Both the position numbers and the translations under genes were made by a program. Shown here piece by piece: positions 25,579 through 35,842 of a stretch of 64,000 nt of DNA. The stretch is from Poriferisodalis sp964484385 (GTDB lineage: Bacteria; Actinomycetota; Acidimicrobiia; Acidimicrobiales; Poriferisodalaceae). Position 1 is the first letter of the stretch. Every line of letters begins with the position of its first letter. The notes under the pieces were generated by a model. It made no database searches. It was not told where the DNA came from and was given only the letters and a program-made list of their open reading frames with translations. Where the stretch lies: the NCBI GenBank assembly GCA_964484385.1, contig CAZAFV010000006.1:13049-77048 (forward strand). Reading direction: 5' to 3'.

Positions 25579-26430
25579 TCAGCCGTAGGTGTAGAAGCCC
25601 CGGCCGGTCTTGCGCCCGAGCAGCCCGGCGTCGCACATGCGGCTGAGCATCGGCGGCGGGGCGTAGAGCTGCTCGCGGAACTCCTCATACAGCGACTCGG
25701 CCACCGCCAGCGTCGTGTCGAGGCCGATCAGGTCGCACAGGGCCAGCGGGCCCATCGGGTGGTTGCAGCCCAGCACCATGCCGGCGTCGATGTCTTCGGT
25801 CGAAGCGAAGCCCGATTCGAGCATCCGGATGGCCGACAGGATGTAGGGGATCAGCAGGGCATTCACCACGAACCCCGCCCGGTCCTGGCTGTCCACCACC
25901 CGCTTGCCGAGCCGTTCAGAAGCGAACGACCGGCAGCGCTCTGCCGTCTCCTCAGCGGTCAGCAACGACGAGATGACCTCCACCAGTCCCATCACCGGCA
26001 CCGGGTTGAAGAAGTGCATGCCGATGACCTGCGACGGTCGATCGGTGGCCATGGCCAGCTTCATGATCGGGATGGCCGACGTGTTCGACGCCATCACCGC
26101 ACCGGGATCGTCGAGCACCTTCGACAGCCGCCCGAACACCTCCAGCTTGGCCGGCTCAGATTCGACCACCGCTTCGATCACGAACTCACGATCCGCCAGC
26201 TCGTCAAGATCCACGCCGAACGACATGGCGCCCAGCGCCGATTCCCGCCCGCTCTCGTCGAGCTTGCCGGCGTTGACGGCCCGGTTCAGGCTCTTCTCGA
26301 TGCGGGCCATGCCGGCGGCCAGCGCATCCTCGCTGACCTCCACGATCCTCACGTCGCACCCGTTGCGGGCCGCAACCTCGGCGATGCCCGACCCCATCAG
26401 GCCGCAGCCCACCACACCGATCTTGTCCAT
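25579..26430 (-). CDS. 3-hydroxybutyryl-CoA (3-hydroxyacyl-CoA) dehydrogenase
   Basis: A 283-residue NAD-dependent dehydrogenase of the FadB/Hbd type. The N-terminal Rossmann motif is VGCGLMGSG. Catalytic residues are visible in ASNTSA (Ser) and GMHFFNPV (His and Asn). The C-terminal domain ends in KTGRGFYTY, as is standard for the family. It oxidises or makes 3-hydroxyacyl-CoA in fatty acid or polyester metabolism. It heads a unit with the phosphotransferase and HtrA genes. Confidence 0.9.
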   Translation of the reverse strand: MDKIGVVGCGLMGSGIAEVAARNGCDVRIVEVSEDALAAGMARIEKSLNRAVNAGKLDESGRESALGAMSFGVDLDELADREFVIEAVVESEPAKLEVFGRLSKVLDDPGAVMASNTSAIPIMKLAMATDRPSQVIGMHFFNPVPVMGLVEVISSLLTAEETAERCRSFASERLGKRVVDSQDRAGFVVNALLIPYILSAIRMLESGFASTEDIDAGMVLGCNHPMGPLALCDLIGLDTTLAVAESLYEEFREQLYAPPPMLSRMCDAGLLGRKTGRGFYTYG

Positions 26431-26505
26431 GAGCCCCTGCCCTCACTCGACGCCGTGGGCAATCTACCCGTCGAGGCCCGCTGACTCCGTGGCCGGGGCC
26501 CAGTC

Positions 26506-26916
26506 TCAGGATTCGGCCGGCGTGCTCCGGGATCGGCCAATGGCGCCCTGCACAGCAGCCACCACCTCGTCGGCGGTGGCACCGGGGGTGAGCACTGCCG
26601 CCACGCCCGCCTGCTCCATGGCTTCGAGGTCGCCGTCGGGCACGATGCCGCCCAGGATGACCGGGATGCTCTCGGCGCCGGCCTCACGCAGGCGCTGCAC
26701 CACCAGCGGCATCAGCGCCTCGTGCGCACCCGACAGCATCGACACCCCGATGGCGTCGACGTCTTCGTCGATGGCAGCGGCCACCACGCTCTCGGGCGTC
26801 TGGAACAGCCCGGTGTAGATCACCTCGAAGCCGGCGTCGCGCAACATCCGGGCCACCACCTTGACGCCGCGGTCATGTCCGTCAAGACCGAGCTTGGCAA
26901 TCAGCACCCGTGACAC
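26506..26916 (-). CDS. Stand-alone B12-binding subunit (methylmalonyl-CoA mutase C-terminal type)
   Basis: A 136-residue protein consisting of a cobalamin-binding Rossmann-like domain. The B12 motif DGHDRG (DxHxxG, with the base-off His ligand) is near residue 13. The rest follows the mutase small-domain pattern: SMLSGAH, then VILGGIVP. It should pair with a separate catalytic subunit of an acyl-CoA mutase (McmA1-like), which is not in this window. It stands alone, 75 bases before the dehydrogenase gene. Confidence 0.87.
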   Translation of the reverse strand: MSRVLIAKLGLDGHDRGVKVVARMLRDAGFEVIYTGLFQTPESVVAAAIDEDVDAIGVSMLSGAHEALMPLVVQRLREAGAESIPVILGGIVPDGDLEAMEQAGVAAVLTPGATADEVVAAVQGAIGRSRSTPAES

Positions 26917-26971
26917 GGGCCGAGATTACCGGCCTGCCCTGCTGATCTGCCGTGCCGATCTGCCTTGCCGG

Positions 26972-29900
26972 TCAACTGTCCATCAGTCCGGGGAACGGAA
27001 TGGCCTCGGGCAGCGGACCGGTGATCACGGGCGCCGCGGCCTCCAAGCCGGCGGCAAGCCGGAACGCCGTCTCCCAGCCAGTCGGGCGCGCCCCCAGCTG
27101 CGCGATCCCCACCTCCGCCTCCGAGCGCAGCGCAGCAGTGTCGGGCGCATCGAAGCACTCATGACCGATGGCACGGGCCAGCCGCACCACGGTCTGGCTG
27201 AGCCGGCTGTCGGTGGCCTCGGTCAGGATCATCACCTGCTCGAACGCCGCCTCCATCGCCGGCAGGTCGGCATCACGGGCGTGCGCCAGCGCCCGTGCCA
27301 CCAGGGCATTGCGCACGTCGACGTAGGTGCCGGTGCCGCTGGCCATGGCGAAGCGCGACTGCTCGAGTGCGTCCACCGTGCGCCCGGCGGCGGCATAGGC
27401 GATGGCGAGACACGAGTGCAGGTAGGTCGACGGCAAATCCGCAGTGGGAACGGCCTCGAGCGCAGCAATGGCGTCCTCCGCCTGACCGAGCTGCGCCAGC
27501 GCAAGCCCCAGCGAGACGTCGAGATCACGCTGGCCGATCACTGCGGTCTGGTCGGGCCCCCGTCCCGGCTCGCGCGGCCGCTGATCAGCCGACTGCTCCC
27601 AGCCGGCACGGGCCAGATCCTCGCTGACCATCTCGGGCTGGCCCATCTGCACCGCGGCGCCTGCCCGCACCGCCCGGGCGAATCCCTCCAGCGGCTGGCC
27701 CGGCATGTCATTGGCCCGCTGCAGGCATTCGGCCAGCATCGCCCGGCTGCGCTGCAGCTCGCCGACGGCCGCGTAGGCCCGGCCCAGCAGCCCCATCGCC
27801 TGCACCTCGCCGAAATCGCTGTGCACGTCGCGGAACACCTGCTCGGCAGCCTTGGCCCGCTCGACGGCGTCTGCGGCCCGGCCCGACCACAGGCTGAGCG
27901 ACCCCAGCAGCAGGTCCATCATGGCCTCGGTGAAACGCTCGCCCCGCTCGTGGGCGATGGCATGCACCGACGTGGCCAGCTCCTCGGCCTCGTCACGGTC
28001 GCCGGCATGGAAGCGCAGGAACGCGAGCAGCCCTTCGGCCGTCGCCAAGCCGACCGTGTCACCCAGATCGCCGAACCGTTCGATGGCGGTGGTGATGCGA
28101 TCGCCGGCCTCTTCGATCAAGCCCTGCTCGAACGACAGCCACGCAAGATTCTGCAAGCACCACGCCACGCCGCTCTCGTCGCCCAAGTGCCCGAACGTTC
28201 CGTTGGCCTCGTTGATGTAGCGGTCGGCCCGGGCGTACTCGCCGGCTCGCAGCGAGGCCAGCCCCCGCAGCCGCAGCGACTCGGCCGCCTCGCGCACCTC
28301 GCCCAGCGTGCGGAACTGGTCGAGCGCGTCGGCCAGCAGCTTGTCGGCCGCCGTGTGCTCGTCGCCGGCCAGCGCCACCTCGCCCAGCACCCGCAGCCCA
28401 TGAGCCGCCGCGAGCCGGTTGCCGTTCAGCGTTGCGAGGGCTCGGGCCAGCTCGGCGTCGGCATGGGCGCCGTGCAGCTCCCCCAGCCGCAGGCGTGCCG
28501 CCGCCCGGCCCAGCGCCATGTCGATGAGGCGCGGGTCGGCATCGCCGAGCATCTCGATGGCGCGCCGGTAGAACTGCGCCGCGGCGTAGTGGCTGTCTCG
28601 GGCCGCGGCCCACTTGCCGGCACGGCCCAGCCACTCGATGGCCACCTCGGTCATGCCGCCCTCGAACGACTCAGGATCTGCAGCGGTCTTGCTGGCTCCG
28701 GGCTGACCGGCGTCGGCCCCCATCTCCACCGCCGAGGCGAAGTGATCCGCGATCACGCCCACCGAGTCGCTGGCAGGGTCGTCGCGGTTCTGCGCCAGCC
28801 ACAGCGCGACGTCGAGATGCCGTTCAGCCCGGTCGGTCTTGGTCAGCATGCTGTAGGCCACGTCGCGCACCACGTCGCTGCGGAACGTCCAGACATCTGC
28901 CTCGCTGGTGAAGATGTCCTTGTCGACCAGCCGCTGGAAGGTGGCGGAGTCGCTCTCGGCACTGGTGTCGGGATTGGTGGCCGCCGTCATCTCGAGCAGC
29001 TCGCTGGTCGAGCCGCCGCCGCCGAGCACCGATGCGGCGTCCACCAGCCGCCGCTCGGGCGAGCTCAGCGTGTCGAGACGGGCCGCAACCAGTCCGCGCA
29101 GCGTGTCGGGCATCTCGGCCAGCGATCGTTCCTCGTGATCCGGGCGAGCACCAGGACCCACCACGCCCGACTCACGCAGCAGCACGCACATCTCCTCCAG
29201 GAAGAACGGGTTGCCGCCGCTGCGCTCGTAGAGCTGATCGGCCAGGTAGGCGGGGGCGCTGCCGCCCAGCAGCTCGGCGGCCAGCTCGGCGGTGGCCTCG
29301 CGGCTCAGCGGATCCAGGTTCAGCACCACCGTGCTGTGGCGACCCGGCGGCACCGTCCAGCGCTGCTCGTCGACGTTCCAGCGGGCCGTGGTGATGACCA
29401 CGAACGGCTGGTTGGCCAGTGCTGCCAGCAGCTGCTCGAGCACGCTGAGCAGCCGCTCTTCGGCCCAATGCACGTCGCTCAGCAGCAGCACGACGGGCTG
29501 GCGACGCGTCATCGCTCCCAGGAAGCGGCGCAGGGAGCGGAAGGTGGCCTCGGCGCGCCATTCGATCTCGGCGGGGTCGCCGCTGCCCACCCGGCCCAGC
29601 ACGGCGAGCACCACGTCGGTGATCTCGTCGATCTCCTCGTAGTTGACGATCTGGCTCTCGCCGCTGTTGTTCGTGGGCCGCAGCACGTCGGCCACCAGCG
29701 ACGAGATGCGCCGGGTGGCCTGCACGGTCGAGTCGCCGGCGTTCACCCCTGCTGCGGTCGCGATGGCATCGCCCAGGCAGCGCAGCGGGTTGGTCTCGTC
29801 GTAGGGCAGCGCCATGCTCTCGAGCACCATCGCTTCATGGCGTTCGGTGGCGCCGTGCGCGGCTTCACGGGCGAGGCGCGTCTTGCCCATGCCGGCCTCG

Positions 29901-30655
29901 CCCACGATCTGGCACAGCCCCGCGCGGCGGCGGGCCACTGCGGTGTCGATCGCAGTTTCCAGCAGGGCATGTTCGAGATCGCGCCCCACCAGCGGCGAGA
30001 TCGTGGCGCTGCGGTGGCGACCGGGCGGCGCCAGCTCGCCGCTGGCCAGGAAGACGGGCACGGGCTCGTCACGCCCGCGCAGGCCGATCTCGCCCCGGGG
30101 CGTGTAGTCGACGATGCCGACCGTGGCCGCCTGCGTCGTCGGGCCCACCAGCACCTCGTCGGCCTCGGCCAGCGTCTCCAACCGGCTCGCGATGTTGACC
30201 GTGTCGCCCATGGCGGTGTAGTCGCCGCCGGCTCGCAGCGCCCCCACCAGCACCTCGCCGGTGTTGATGCCGATGCGGATCCGCAGGTCGAGATTGCGCT
30301 CGGCGTTGAAGGCCTCCAGTGAGCGCTGCATGCGGAAGGCGGCCCGCAGCGCCCGCTCAGGGTCGTCTTCATGCGCCGTCGGCGCGCCGAACAGCGCCAG
30401 GATCGCGTCGCCGATGATCTTGTCGACCGTGCCCCCGAAGGCGGTCACGTCGGCCACGAGCCGCTGGAAGCACTGGTCGATCAGATGCTTGATCTCTTCG
30501 GGGTCGGCGGCCTCGCTCATCGAGGTGAACCCGACCAGGTCGGCGAACAGCACCGTGACGACGCGGCGCTCCTCGGTGGAGACGAGCAGGTTGCCGCAGG
30601 TATGGCAGAAGCGTGCGCCCTGCGGGACCTCGGTGGCGCACGCAGGACACTTCAT
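26972..30655 (-). CDS. Class III nucleotide cyclase fused to AAA ATPase and TPR region
   Basis: A 1227-residue signalling protein. An N-terminal zinc ribbon has Cys3, Cys6, Cys17 and Cys20. The class III cyclase domain covers about 28-200, with metal Asp39 (FADLVGF), Lys79 and Asp83 (KIIGD), and the transition-state NIASR motif, so it looks catalytically competent and adenylate-type. An AAA/STAND ATPase follows with Walker A GEAGMGKT. The last ~600 residues are Ala/Leu-rich TPR-like repeats for protein contacts. This architecture is common in actinobacteria, but the input signal is unknown. It is a single-gene unit. Confidence 0.88.
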   Translation of the reverse strand: MKCPACATEVPQGARFCHTCGNLLVSTEERRVVTVLFADLVGFTSMSEAADPEEIKHLIDQCFQRLVADVTAFGGTVDKIIGDAILALFGAPTAHEDDPERALRAAFRMQRSLEAFNAERNLDLRIRIGINTGEVLVGALRAGGDYTAMGDTVNIASRLETLAEADEVLVGPTTQAATVGIVDYTPRGEIGLRGRDEPVPVFLASGELAPPGRHRSATISPLVGRDLEHALLETAIDTAVARRRAGLCQIVGEAGMGKTRLAREAAHGATERHEAMVLESMALPYDETNPLRCLGDAIATAAGVNAGDSTVQATRRISSLVADVLRPTNNSGESQIVNYEEIDEITDVVLAVLGRVGSGDPAEIEWRAEATFRSLRRFLGAMTRRQPVVLLLSDVHWAEERLLSVLEQLLAALANQPFVVITTARWNVDEQRWTVPPGRHSTVVLNLDPLSREATAELAAELLGGSAPAYLADQLYERSGGNPFFLEEMCVLLRESGVVGPGARPDHEERSLAEMPDTLRGLVAARLDTLSSPERRLVDAASVLGGGGSTSELLEMTAATNPDTSAESDSATFQRLVDKDIFTSEADVWTFRSDVVRDVAYSMLTKTDRAERHLDVALWLAQNRDDPASDSVGVIADHFASAVEMGADAGQPGASKTAADPESFEGGMTEVAIEWLGRAGKWAAARDSHYAAAQFYRRAIEMLGDADPRLIDMALGRAAARLRLGELHGAHADAELARALATLNGNRLAAAHGLRVLGEVALAGDEHTAADKLLADALDQFRTLGEVREAAESLRLRGLASLRAGEYARADRYINEANGTFGHLGDESGVAWCLQNLAWLSFEQGLIEEAGDRITTAIERFGDLGDTVGLATAEGLLAFLRFHAGDRDEAEELATSVHAIAHERGERFTEAMMDLLLGSLSLWSGRAADAVERAKAAEQVFRDVHSDFGEVQAMGLLGRAYAAVGELQRSRAMLAECLQRANDMPGQPLEGFARAVRAGAAVQMGQPEMVSEDLARAGWEQSADQRPREPGRGPDQTAVIGQRDLDVSLGLALAQLGQAEDAIAALEAVPTADLPSTYLHSCLAIAYAAAGRTVDALEQSRFAMASGTGTYVDVRNALVARALAHARDADLPAMEAAFEQVMILTEATDSRLSQTVVRLARAIGHECFDAPDTAALRSEAEVGIAQLGARPTGWETAFRLAAGLEAAAPVITGPLPEAIPFPGLMDS

Positions 30656-30697
30656 CGCGGCATTCTAGAAACGACGCCTCAATCAGGCTGAAACCCG

Positions 30698-33238
30698 CTA
30701 TTCGTGGGCGATCGCGTCCAGGATCTCCATGCGCCCGGCGCGGCGGGCCGGCAGCACTGCTGCCAGCAGACCGGCCAGCCCCGCCACCGCGATGTAGACG
30801 GCCAGCGTTGCGTAGGGCACATCGACGGTGGTGATGAAGGAGTCGGGCGTGGCCAGCGAACCGGCCACACCCAGCACGGTGCCGACTACCACGCCCATCA
30901 GGCCGCCGAACGTGGCGACGATCGCCGCTTCCCAGCGCACGGCCCGCCGCAGCTGCCGCCGGGTCATGCCCACGGCTCGCAGGAGGCCGATCTCACGGGT
31001 GCGCTCGAACACCGACAGCGCCAGCGTGTTGGCGATGCCGATCAGCGCGATCACGAACGACAGGCCCAGCAGAACCGTGATCACCGCGAAGATCGAGTTG
31101 ACCAGGCTCTGGTTGGCTTCGCGGAACTCGACCCGGTTCTCGCCGATCACGCCGGGATAGCGGTTGACCACCTCGGCGAGCGCGACCTGGCTGCTCTCGG
31201 CGTGGCCAGCTTGAGCCACCGCAGTGCCGAAGCGGTAGTCACGGCGGCCGAAATGCTGCTCCCACAAGGCGTTGTCGATGAGCCAGTTCCCGTAGATGGC
31301 CGCGTCGGCGAAGATCGCCGTCACGGTCAACGTGACCGTCTGGTTGTCGGGGAACGTCGCCTCGAGCGTGTCGCCGACGGCGACGCCGAGATCTCCGGCG
31401 GGGTCGACGTGCAGCGCGATGCCGGTGAGAGGATCACCGCTCGTCATCGACCCGGAGATCACATCGCCGTCCATGTGGCGCTCCACCGTGTCGAAATCGG
31501 CAGTGACGACATCACGGCTGTCACCGCCCACGACCATCCCGCCGAACGCCACCCGGTAGCCGACGACACTCTCGATCTCGTCGCGATCTTCGAGGTCGCC
31601 GAGCAGCTGCGCCGGAAAGCCAGTCGCAGGATCGAACGGCGATGCTTCGCTGCGGACGAAGTAGTCGGCCCGCACGGCGTCGCCGAGGACGTCGGCGATC
31701 GTGTTGCTCACCGAGGCGCCGACGACCGACGTCGTTGCCATCAGCGTCACGCCGATCATCAGGGCGCCGGCGGTGGACGCCGTGCGCCGAGGGTTGCGGG
31801 CGGCGTTCTCGCGCGCCAGCCGGCCCGGCATTCCGAACAGGGCCTGGATGGGCCGTCCCAGCACGCGCACCACCGGCCGCGCAATCGCCGGACTGGCCAC
31901 GTTGAGGCCCACGAAGGTGACGAGCGCGCCGATGCCCGTCAGCGCGAGCACCGCGGCGGTGCTGCCGACCCCGGCCATGCCCAGCGCCAGGCACACCACG
32001 CCCGCAGCGGTGACGGCTCCGCCCACGGCGACCCGTCGGCGCCACCCGCTGCGCTCGATGCGGTAGTCATGCGCCAGTGCGGCAATCGGCGTGATGCGGC
32101 GCGCCCGCATGGCAGGCACGATCGAGGCGATCATCGTGACGCCCAGACCGATCACCAATGCCAACACGACGGTGCGCGGCCGCAGCACCAGCGGCCCCGA
32201 CGGCAGGCCGAAGCCGCTCGCACGGATGGCCGCCCGCATGACGAGGCTGACCAGCATGCCGACGGCGATGCCGATCGCGGTGCTGAGCAACCCCACGATC
32301 GCCGACTCGACCACGATCGAGCGCGACACCTGCTTGGGCGTCACGCCGATGGCCCGCCACAGCCCGATCTCGCGCACCCGTTGAGTGACGACAATCTGGA
32401 ACGTGTTGTTGATGATGAACGCCGACACGAACACCGCGATGAATGCGAACACCAGCAGGATCGTGGTGAAGATGTTGAGGACGTTCTGGAACTGCTCGGT
32501 CTGCTCCTCGGCGGCAACCTCCTGGGTGATCACCTCGTAGTCAGCACCCACCGCCTCGCCGATTGCCGCGCGGACCTCGGCGACATCGGCGTTGACGAGC
32601 ACGCGTATCTCGGCCAGCCGGTCGCCGAAGCCCAGGAACTGCTGGGCGGTGTCGGTGTCGAACACCGACATCGTCTGGCCGAGGCTGGTGTTGGTGTCGG
32701 GCGAGCCGAAGTTGAAGATGCCGACCAGCTCGAACGGCTGCGAGCGAACCGGCCCGTTGATGTCGTAGGTCTCGCCGACCCGCAGGTCGTTGTTCGTCGC
32801 CGTCGTCGCGTCGACGACGAATTCATGACCCCGCGGTTCGGTTCCCTCGATGAGGAAGAAGACCCGCGACGAGAAGTTCATACCCAGCGTGGGCGGTCCC
32901 TGTGGCCTGATGGCATTGCCCTCGCCGTCCACGATGACGACGTTGCGCGCCTGCACGGTGCCCGACGCCTCGACCACGCCGTCAATCGCCGCGACCTCGT
33001 CGAGCAGCGAATCCGGGATGGTCGGGCGGTCGGCTTCGTTGCCGATCTCCTGCGCGGCCCGCACCGTCAGGTCGGTCTCGCCGGCAATGTCCTGCGCCAG
33101 GTCGCCGAAGGTCGAGCGCAGGCTGTCGGTGAGCGCGAACGTGCCCACCACGAACGTCACGCCGGTCACCACAGACAGCGTGGTGAGCGCGAAGCGGATC
33201 TTCTTGTCGAGCAGATTCCGCAGGGCGAGCTTCAGCAC
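30698..33238 (-). CDS. FtsX-family ABC exporter permease (second)
   Basis: An 846-residue permease of the MacB/LolCE-like FtsX family. An N-terminal membrane segment (about 15-40) is followed by a large extracytoplasmic domain. A first group of three segments is near 270-400, then further segments, a second extracytoplasmic domain and a C-terminal group near 720-840. The repeat of an FtsX unit within one chain is typical of actinobacterial exporters. It lies 18 bases after the homologous permease gene. Lipid, lipoprotein or peptide export is possible; none is proven. Confidence 0.85.
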   Translation of the reverse strand: MLKLALRNLLDKKIRFALTTLSVVTGVTFVVGTFALTDSLRSTFGDLAQDIAGETDLTVRAAQEIGNEADRPTIPDSLLDEVAAIDGVVEASGTVQARNVVIVDGEGNAIRPQGPPTLGMNFSSRVFFLIEGTEPRGHEFVVDATTATNNDLRVGETYDINGPVRSQPFELVGIFNFGSPDTNTSLGQTMSVFDTDTAQQFLGFGDRLAEIRVLVNADVAEVRAAIGEAVGADYEVITQEVAAEEQTEQFQNVLNIFTTILLVFAFIAVFVSAFIINNTFQIVVTQRVREIGLWRAIGVTPKQVSRSIVVESAIVGLLSTAIGIAVGMLVSLVMRAAIRASGFGLPSGPLVLRPRTVVLALVIGLGVTMIASIVPAMRARRITPIAALAHDYRIERSGWRRRVAVGGAVTAAGVVCLALGMAGVGSTAAVLALTGIGALVTFVGLNVASPAIARPVVRVLGRPIQALFGMPGRLARENAARNPRRTASTAGALMIGVTLMATTSVVGASVSNTIADVLGDAVRADYFVRSEASPFDPATGFPAQLLGDLEDRDEIESVVGYRVAFGGMVVGGDSRDVVTADFDTVERHMDGDVISGSMTSGDPLTGIALHVDPAGDLGVAVGDTLEATFPDNQTVTLTVTAIFADAAIYGNWLIDNALWEQHFGRRDYRFGTAVAQAGHAESSQVALAEVVNRYPGVIGENRVEFREANQSLVNSIFAVITVLLGLSFVIALIGIANTLALSVFERTREIGLLRAVGMTRRQLRRAVRWEAAIVATFGGLMGVVVGTVLGVAGSLATPDSFITTVDVPYATLAVYIAVAGLAGLLAAVLPARRAGRMEILDAIAHE

Positions 33239-33256
33239 TGCTTCACCTGACTCGCG

Positions 33257-35839
33257 CTACTCGTCTGCGATGGCGTCGAGCACGTTCATCCGGCTCGCCC
33301 GGAATGCCGGGAACAGCGCAGCGATCAGCCCGAACGCCACCGAGATGACCAGGAAGAACACCAGCTGCGCGGCCGGAATCGAAACAGTGTCGATGATGTC
33401 GTCGGGGATCGCCGCCGAGGTGGCCAGGCCGAACGCCCCACCCAGCACCACGCCCACCACGGCGCCGTACAGCGACACGGCGGCAGCCTCCCAGCGGATC
33501 ATGCGCCGCATCTGCCGACGGGTCATGCCGACCGCTCGCAGCAACCCGATCTCGCGGATGCGCTCGAACACCGACAGCGTGAGCGTGCTCACGATGCCGA
33601 TCAGCGCGATCAGCAGGGCGAAGCCCAGGAACACATTCACCAGCACGAGCACGGTGTTCAGGTTCGATTCGATGCTCTCCTGGAACTCCTGACGGTCTTC
33701 GAGCACGGCCTGTGGGTAGCCGGTCATCACCTCGTCGATGGCGGCGCGAGCGGCCTCGGGGTCGTCGATGTCGGAGCGCACCAGCACGATGTCGTCGAAG
33801 GCAGTGGTTGCCACCTGCTCATACAGGGCGCTGTCGATGATCCAGTTGCTCCAGAAGGCGCTGCCGTCGAAGATGGCCGTGACCGTGACCGTACGGCGGT
33901 CTCCGCTGACGAAGGTCAGGTCGACCTCATCACCGAGCGCGAGACCTTCGTCTCCGGCGACGTCGCTGTGTATCAGCAGCCCGGTCTGGGGGTCGAAGCC
34001 GTCCAGCGTGCCTTCGGTCACGTCGATATTGACCACCGCGCCGAGGTCGCTGACCCTGGCGGCGGTCAGCGTGGACTGCACCACCGTGGCCCGCACTTCA
34101 GTGCTGCTGGATTCGATCTGCACGAGATCGAAATCGAATCCCACTGGTGTGCCGATGCCGGCGGCGCGGATGTCGGAGCTGAGCGTCTTCGGCAATCCGG
34201 CCTGCGTGTTCACGCTCACGATGAAATCGGCATTCACTGCGCTGGCCAGGCGGTCGCCGAAGGACACCTTGAGGGACTGCCCCACGATCGACACCATGGT
34301 CACTAAGGCCAAGCCGATCGTGAGCGCCACCGCAGTGGCGGAGGTGCGCCGCGGGTTGCGAGCGGCGTTGGCACGGGCCAGCCGACCCGAGATCGGCATG
34401 ATCCACTCCAGCGGTCGCGCCAGCAGCGACACCACCGACCTGGCCACCAGCGGGCTGAGCACCGACACTGCCACGAAGGTGATCGCGGCGCCGGCGCCGA
34501 GCGTGCTGAGCTGCGGCGTCGCACCGTCGAAGTCGCCGAACAGGCCGAGACCCGTCAGCACCAGACCGATGGCCAGCAGCACACCGCCGCTGGCCAGCCG
34601 CTTCCAGCCGAGGCTGGCACGCTCTTCGCTGGTTGTGCCCTCCGACAGACCCGCCACCGGCGAGATGCGCGAGGCCTTGATGGCGGGCACCAGAGATGCC
34701 AACACCGTGAAGCCCACACCCACCGCCACCGCCCACAGCACGGTGCGCAGCGTCAGCGGCAGCGAGCCTTCGGGCAGCGAGGCCCCGAGCGCGTTGAACA
34801 GGCTCTTGATCCCGAGCGCGCCCAGTATTCCCAGGCCGAGCCCGGCCACCGAGGCGATGACGCCGATGATCGCCGATTCGGTCAGCACCGACATGCGCAC
34901 TTGCAGGGGTGTGGCACCGACAGCCCTCAGCAGCGAGAGCTCCCGCACCCGCTGGCCCAGCACAATGTTGAACGTGTTGGAGATGATGAACATGCTGACG
35001 AACAGCACGATGAATGCGAAGACCAGCAGGATGGTCTGGAACGGCCCGATGAAGGTCTCGGTGGCGTCGCTGAATTCCTCTTCGGAGTCGGCGGCGGTGA
35101 TCACCTCGACGCCGTCGGGCAGTACGGCTTCGATGCGGGTCTGCAGCTCGGCGATGTCGGCGCCTGCTTCGGCCCGCACGCTGATCACGGTGAACTCGCC
35201 GGGGTAACCCAGCACTTCCTGGGCTGTCGCCGTGTCGAACAGCGAGAAGATGGCGCCGATGCCGGCATTCTCGGGAAAGCCGAACTGCGCTGCGCCCGTC
35301 AGTGTGAACTCGCGCGGACCGGTGGGTGTCACCACCTGGTAGGTGCCGCCGAGCTCGAAGTCGTAGCCGTCGTCTTCGAACGTGGTGATGTCGATGGCGA
35401 ACTCGCTGCCGCCGACGGGCCAGCGGCCCTCCATCAGGTAGAACTGGCTCAGCGACTCGTCTTCGAGCCAGTTCGTGCCGGCCACCGGCGGCCCGAAGGT
35501 GGTGACGGCTTCGCCGCTGCCGTCCACCGGGATCACGCCGTCGACGAACAGTCCGCCCTTGGCGATCTCCACGCCGTCCACCGCGGCGATGTCGTCGACG
35601 AGGTCGGCGGGCACGGCGGGTGCCACGGCTTCGGTGATCTCGCCGAACGGCAGCTCGCCGCGCACCGTGTAGTCGGTGCCGGTGTTGATGTCCTCAGCGA
35701 GCTGGTCGAAGCCCGAGCGCAGCGAGTCGGCCGTCACGAACGACGCCACCACGAAGGCCACGCCGATGACGATGGTGCTCGCGGTCAGCGCAAAGCGGAC
35801 CTTGTGCGCGAGCAGCGATTTGATGCCGAGTCGCAGCAT
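33257..35839 (-). CDS. FtsX-family ABC exporter permease (first)
   Basis: An 860-residue permease with the same layout as the following gene product and clear similarity to it. The N-termini (MLRLGIKSLLAHKVRFALT here) and C-termini (ASRMNVLDAIADE) align by eye, so the two arose by duplication. Two FtsX-type membrane groups flank extracytoplasmic domains. It starts 3 bases after the ATPase gene. The two permeases presumably form a heterodimer driven by that ATPase. Confidence 0.85.
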   Translation of the reverse strand: MLRLGIKSLLAHKVRFALTASTIVIGVAFVVASFVTADSLRSGFDQLAEDINTGTDYTVRGELPFGEITEAVAPAVPADLVDDIAAVDGVEIAKGGLFVDGVIPVDGSGEAVTTFGPPVAGTNWLEDESLSQFYLMEGRWPVGGSEFAIDITTFEDDGYDFELGGTYQVVTPTGPREFTLTGAAQFGFPENAGIGAIFSLFDTATAQEVLGYPGEFTVISVRAEAGADIAELQTRIEAVLPDGVEVITAADSEEEFSDATETFIGPFQTILLVFAFIVLFVSMFIISNTFNIVLGQRVRELSLLRAVGATPLQVRMSVLTESAIIGVIASVAGLGLGILGALGIKSLFNALGASLPEGSLPLTLRTVLWAVAVGVGFTVLASLVPAIKASRISPVAGLSEGTTSEERASLGWKRLASGGVLLAIGLVLTGLGLFGDFDGATPQLSTLGAGAAITFVAVSVLSPLVARSVVSLLARPLEWIMPISGRLARANAARNPRRTSATAVALTIGLALVTMVSIVGQSLKVSFGDRLASAVNADFIVSVNTQAGLPKTLSSDIRAAGIGTPVGFDFDLVQIESSSTEVRATVVQSTLTAARVSDLGAVVNIDVTEGTLDGFDPQTGLLIHSDVAGDEGLALGDEVDLTFVSGDRRTVTVTAIFDGSAFWSNWIIDSALYEQVATTAFDDIVLVRSDIDDPEAARAAIDEVMTGYPQAVLEDRQEFQESIESNLNTVLVLVNVFLGFALLIALIGIVSTLTLSVFERIREIGLLRAVGMTRRQMRRMIRWEAAAVSLYGAVVGVVLGGAFGLATSAAIPDDIIDTVSIPAAQLVFFLVISVAFGLIAALFPAFRASRMNVLDAIADE

Positions 35840-35842
35840 GTA

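Noticed and set aside
26940..26971. Short direct repeats of GATCTGCC(G/T)TGCC after the cyclase gene
   Set aside because: Only two short units are present and no hairpin or coding logic is visible, so there is too little to call a feature.
26861..30322. A 1153-codon open frame on the plus strand
   Set aside because: It is antisense to the cyclase/AAA/TPR gene, with His/Arg/Gln-rich low-complexity translation typical of a shadow frame in GC-rich DNA.
30704..33250. An 848-codon open frame on the plus strand
   Set aside because: It mirrors the FtsX permease gene on the other strand and reads as Asp/His/Arg-rich sequence without membrane segments.
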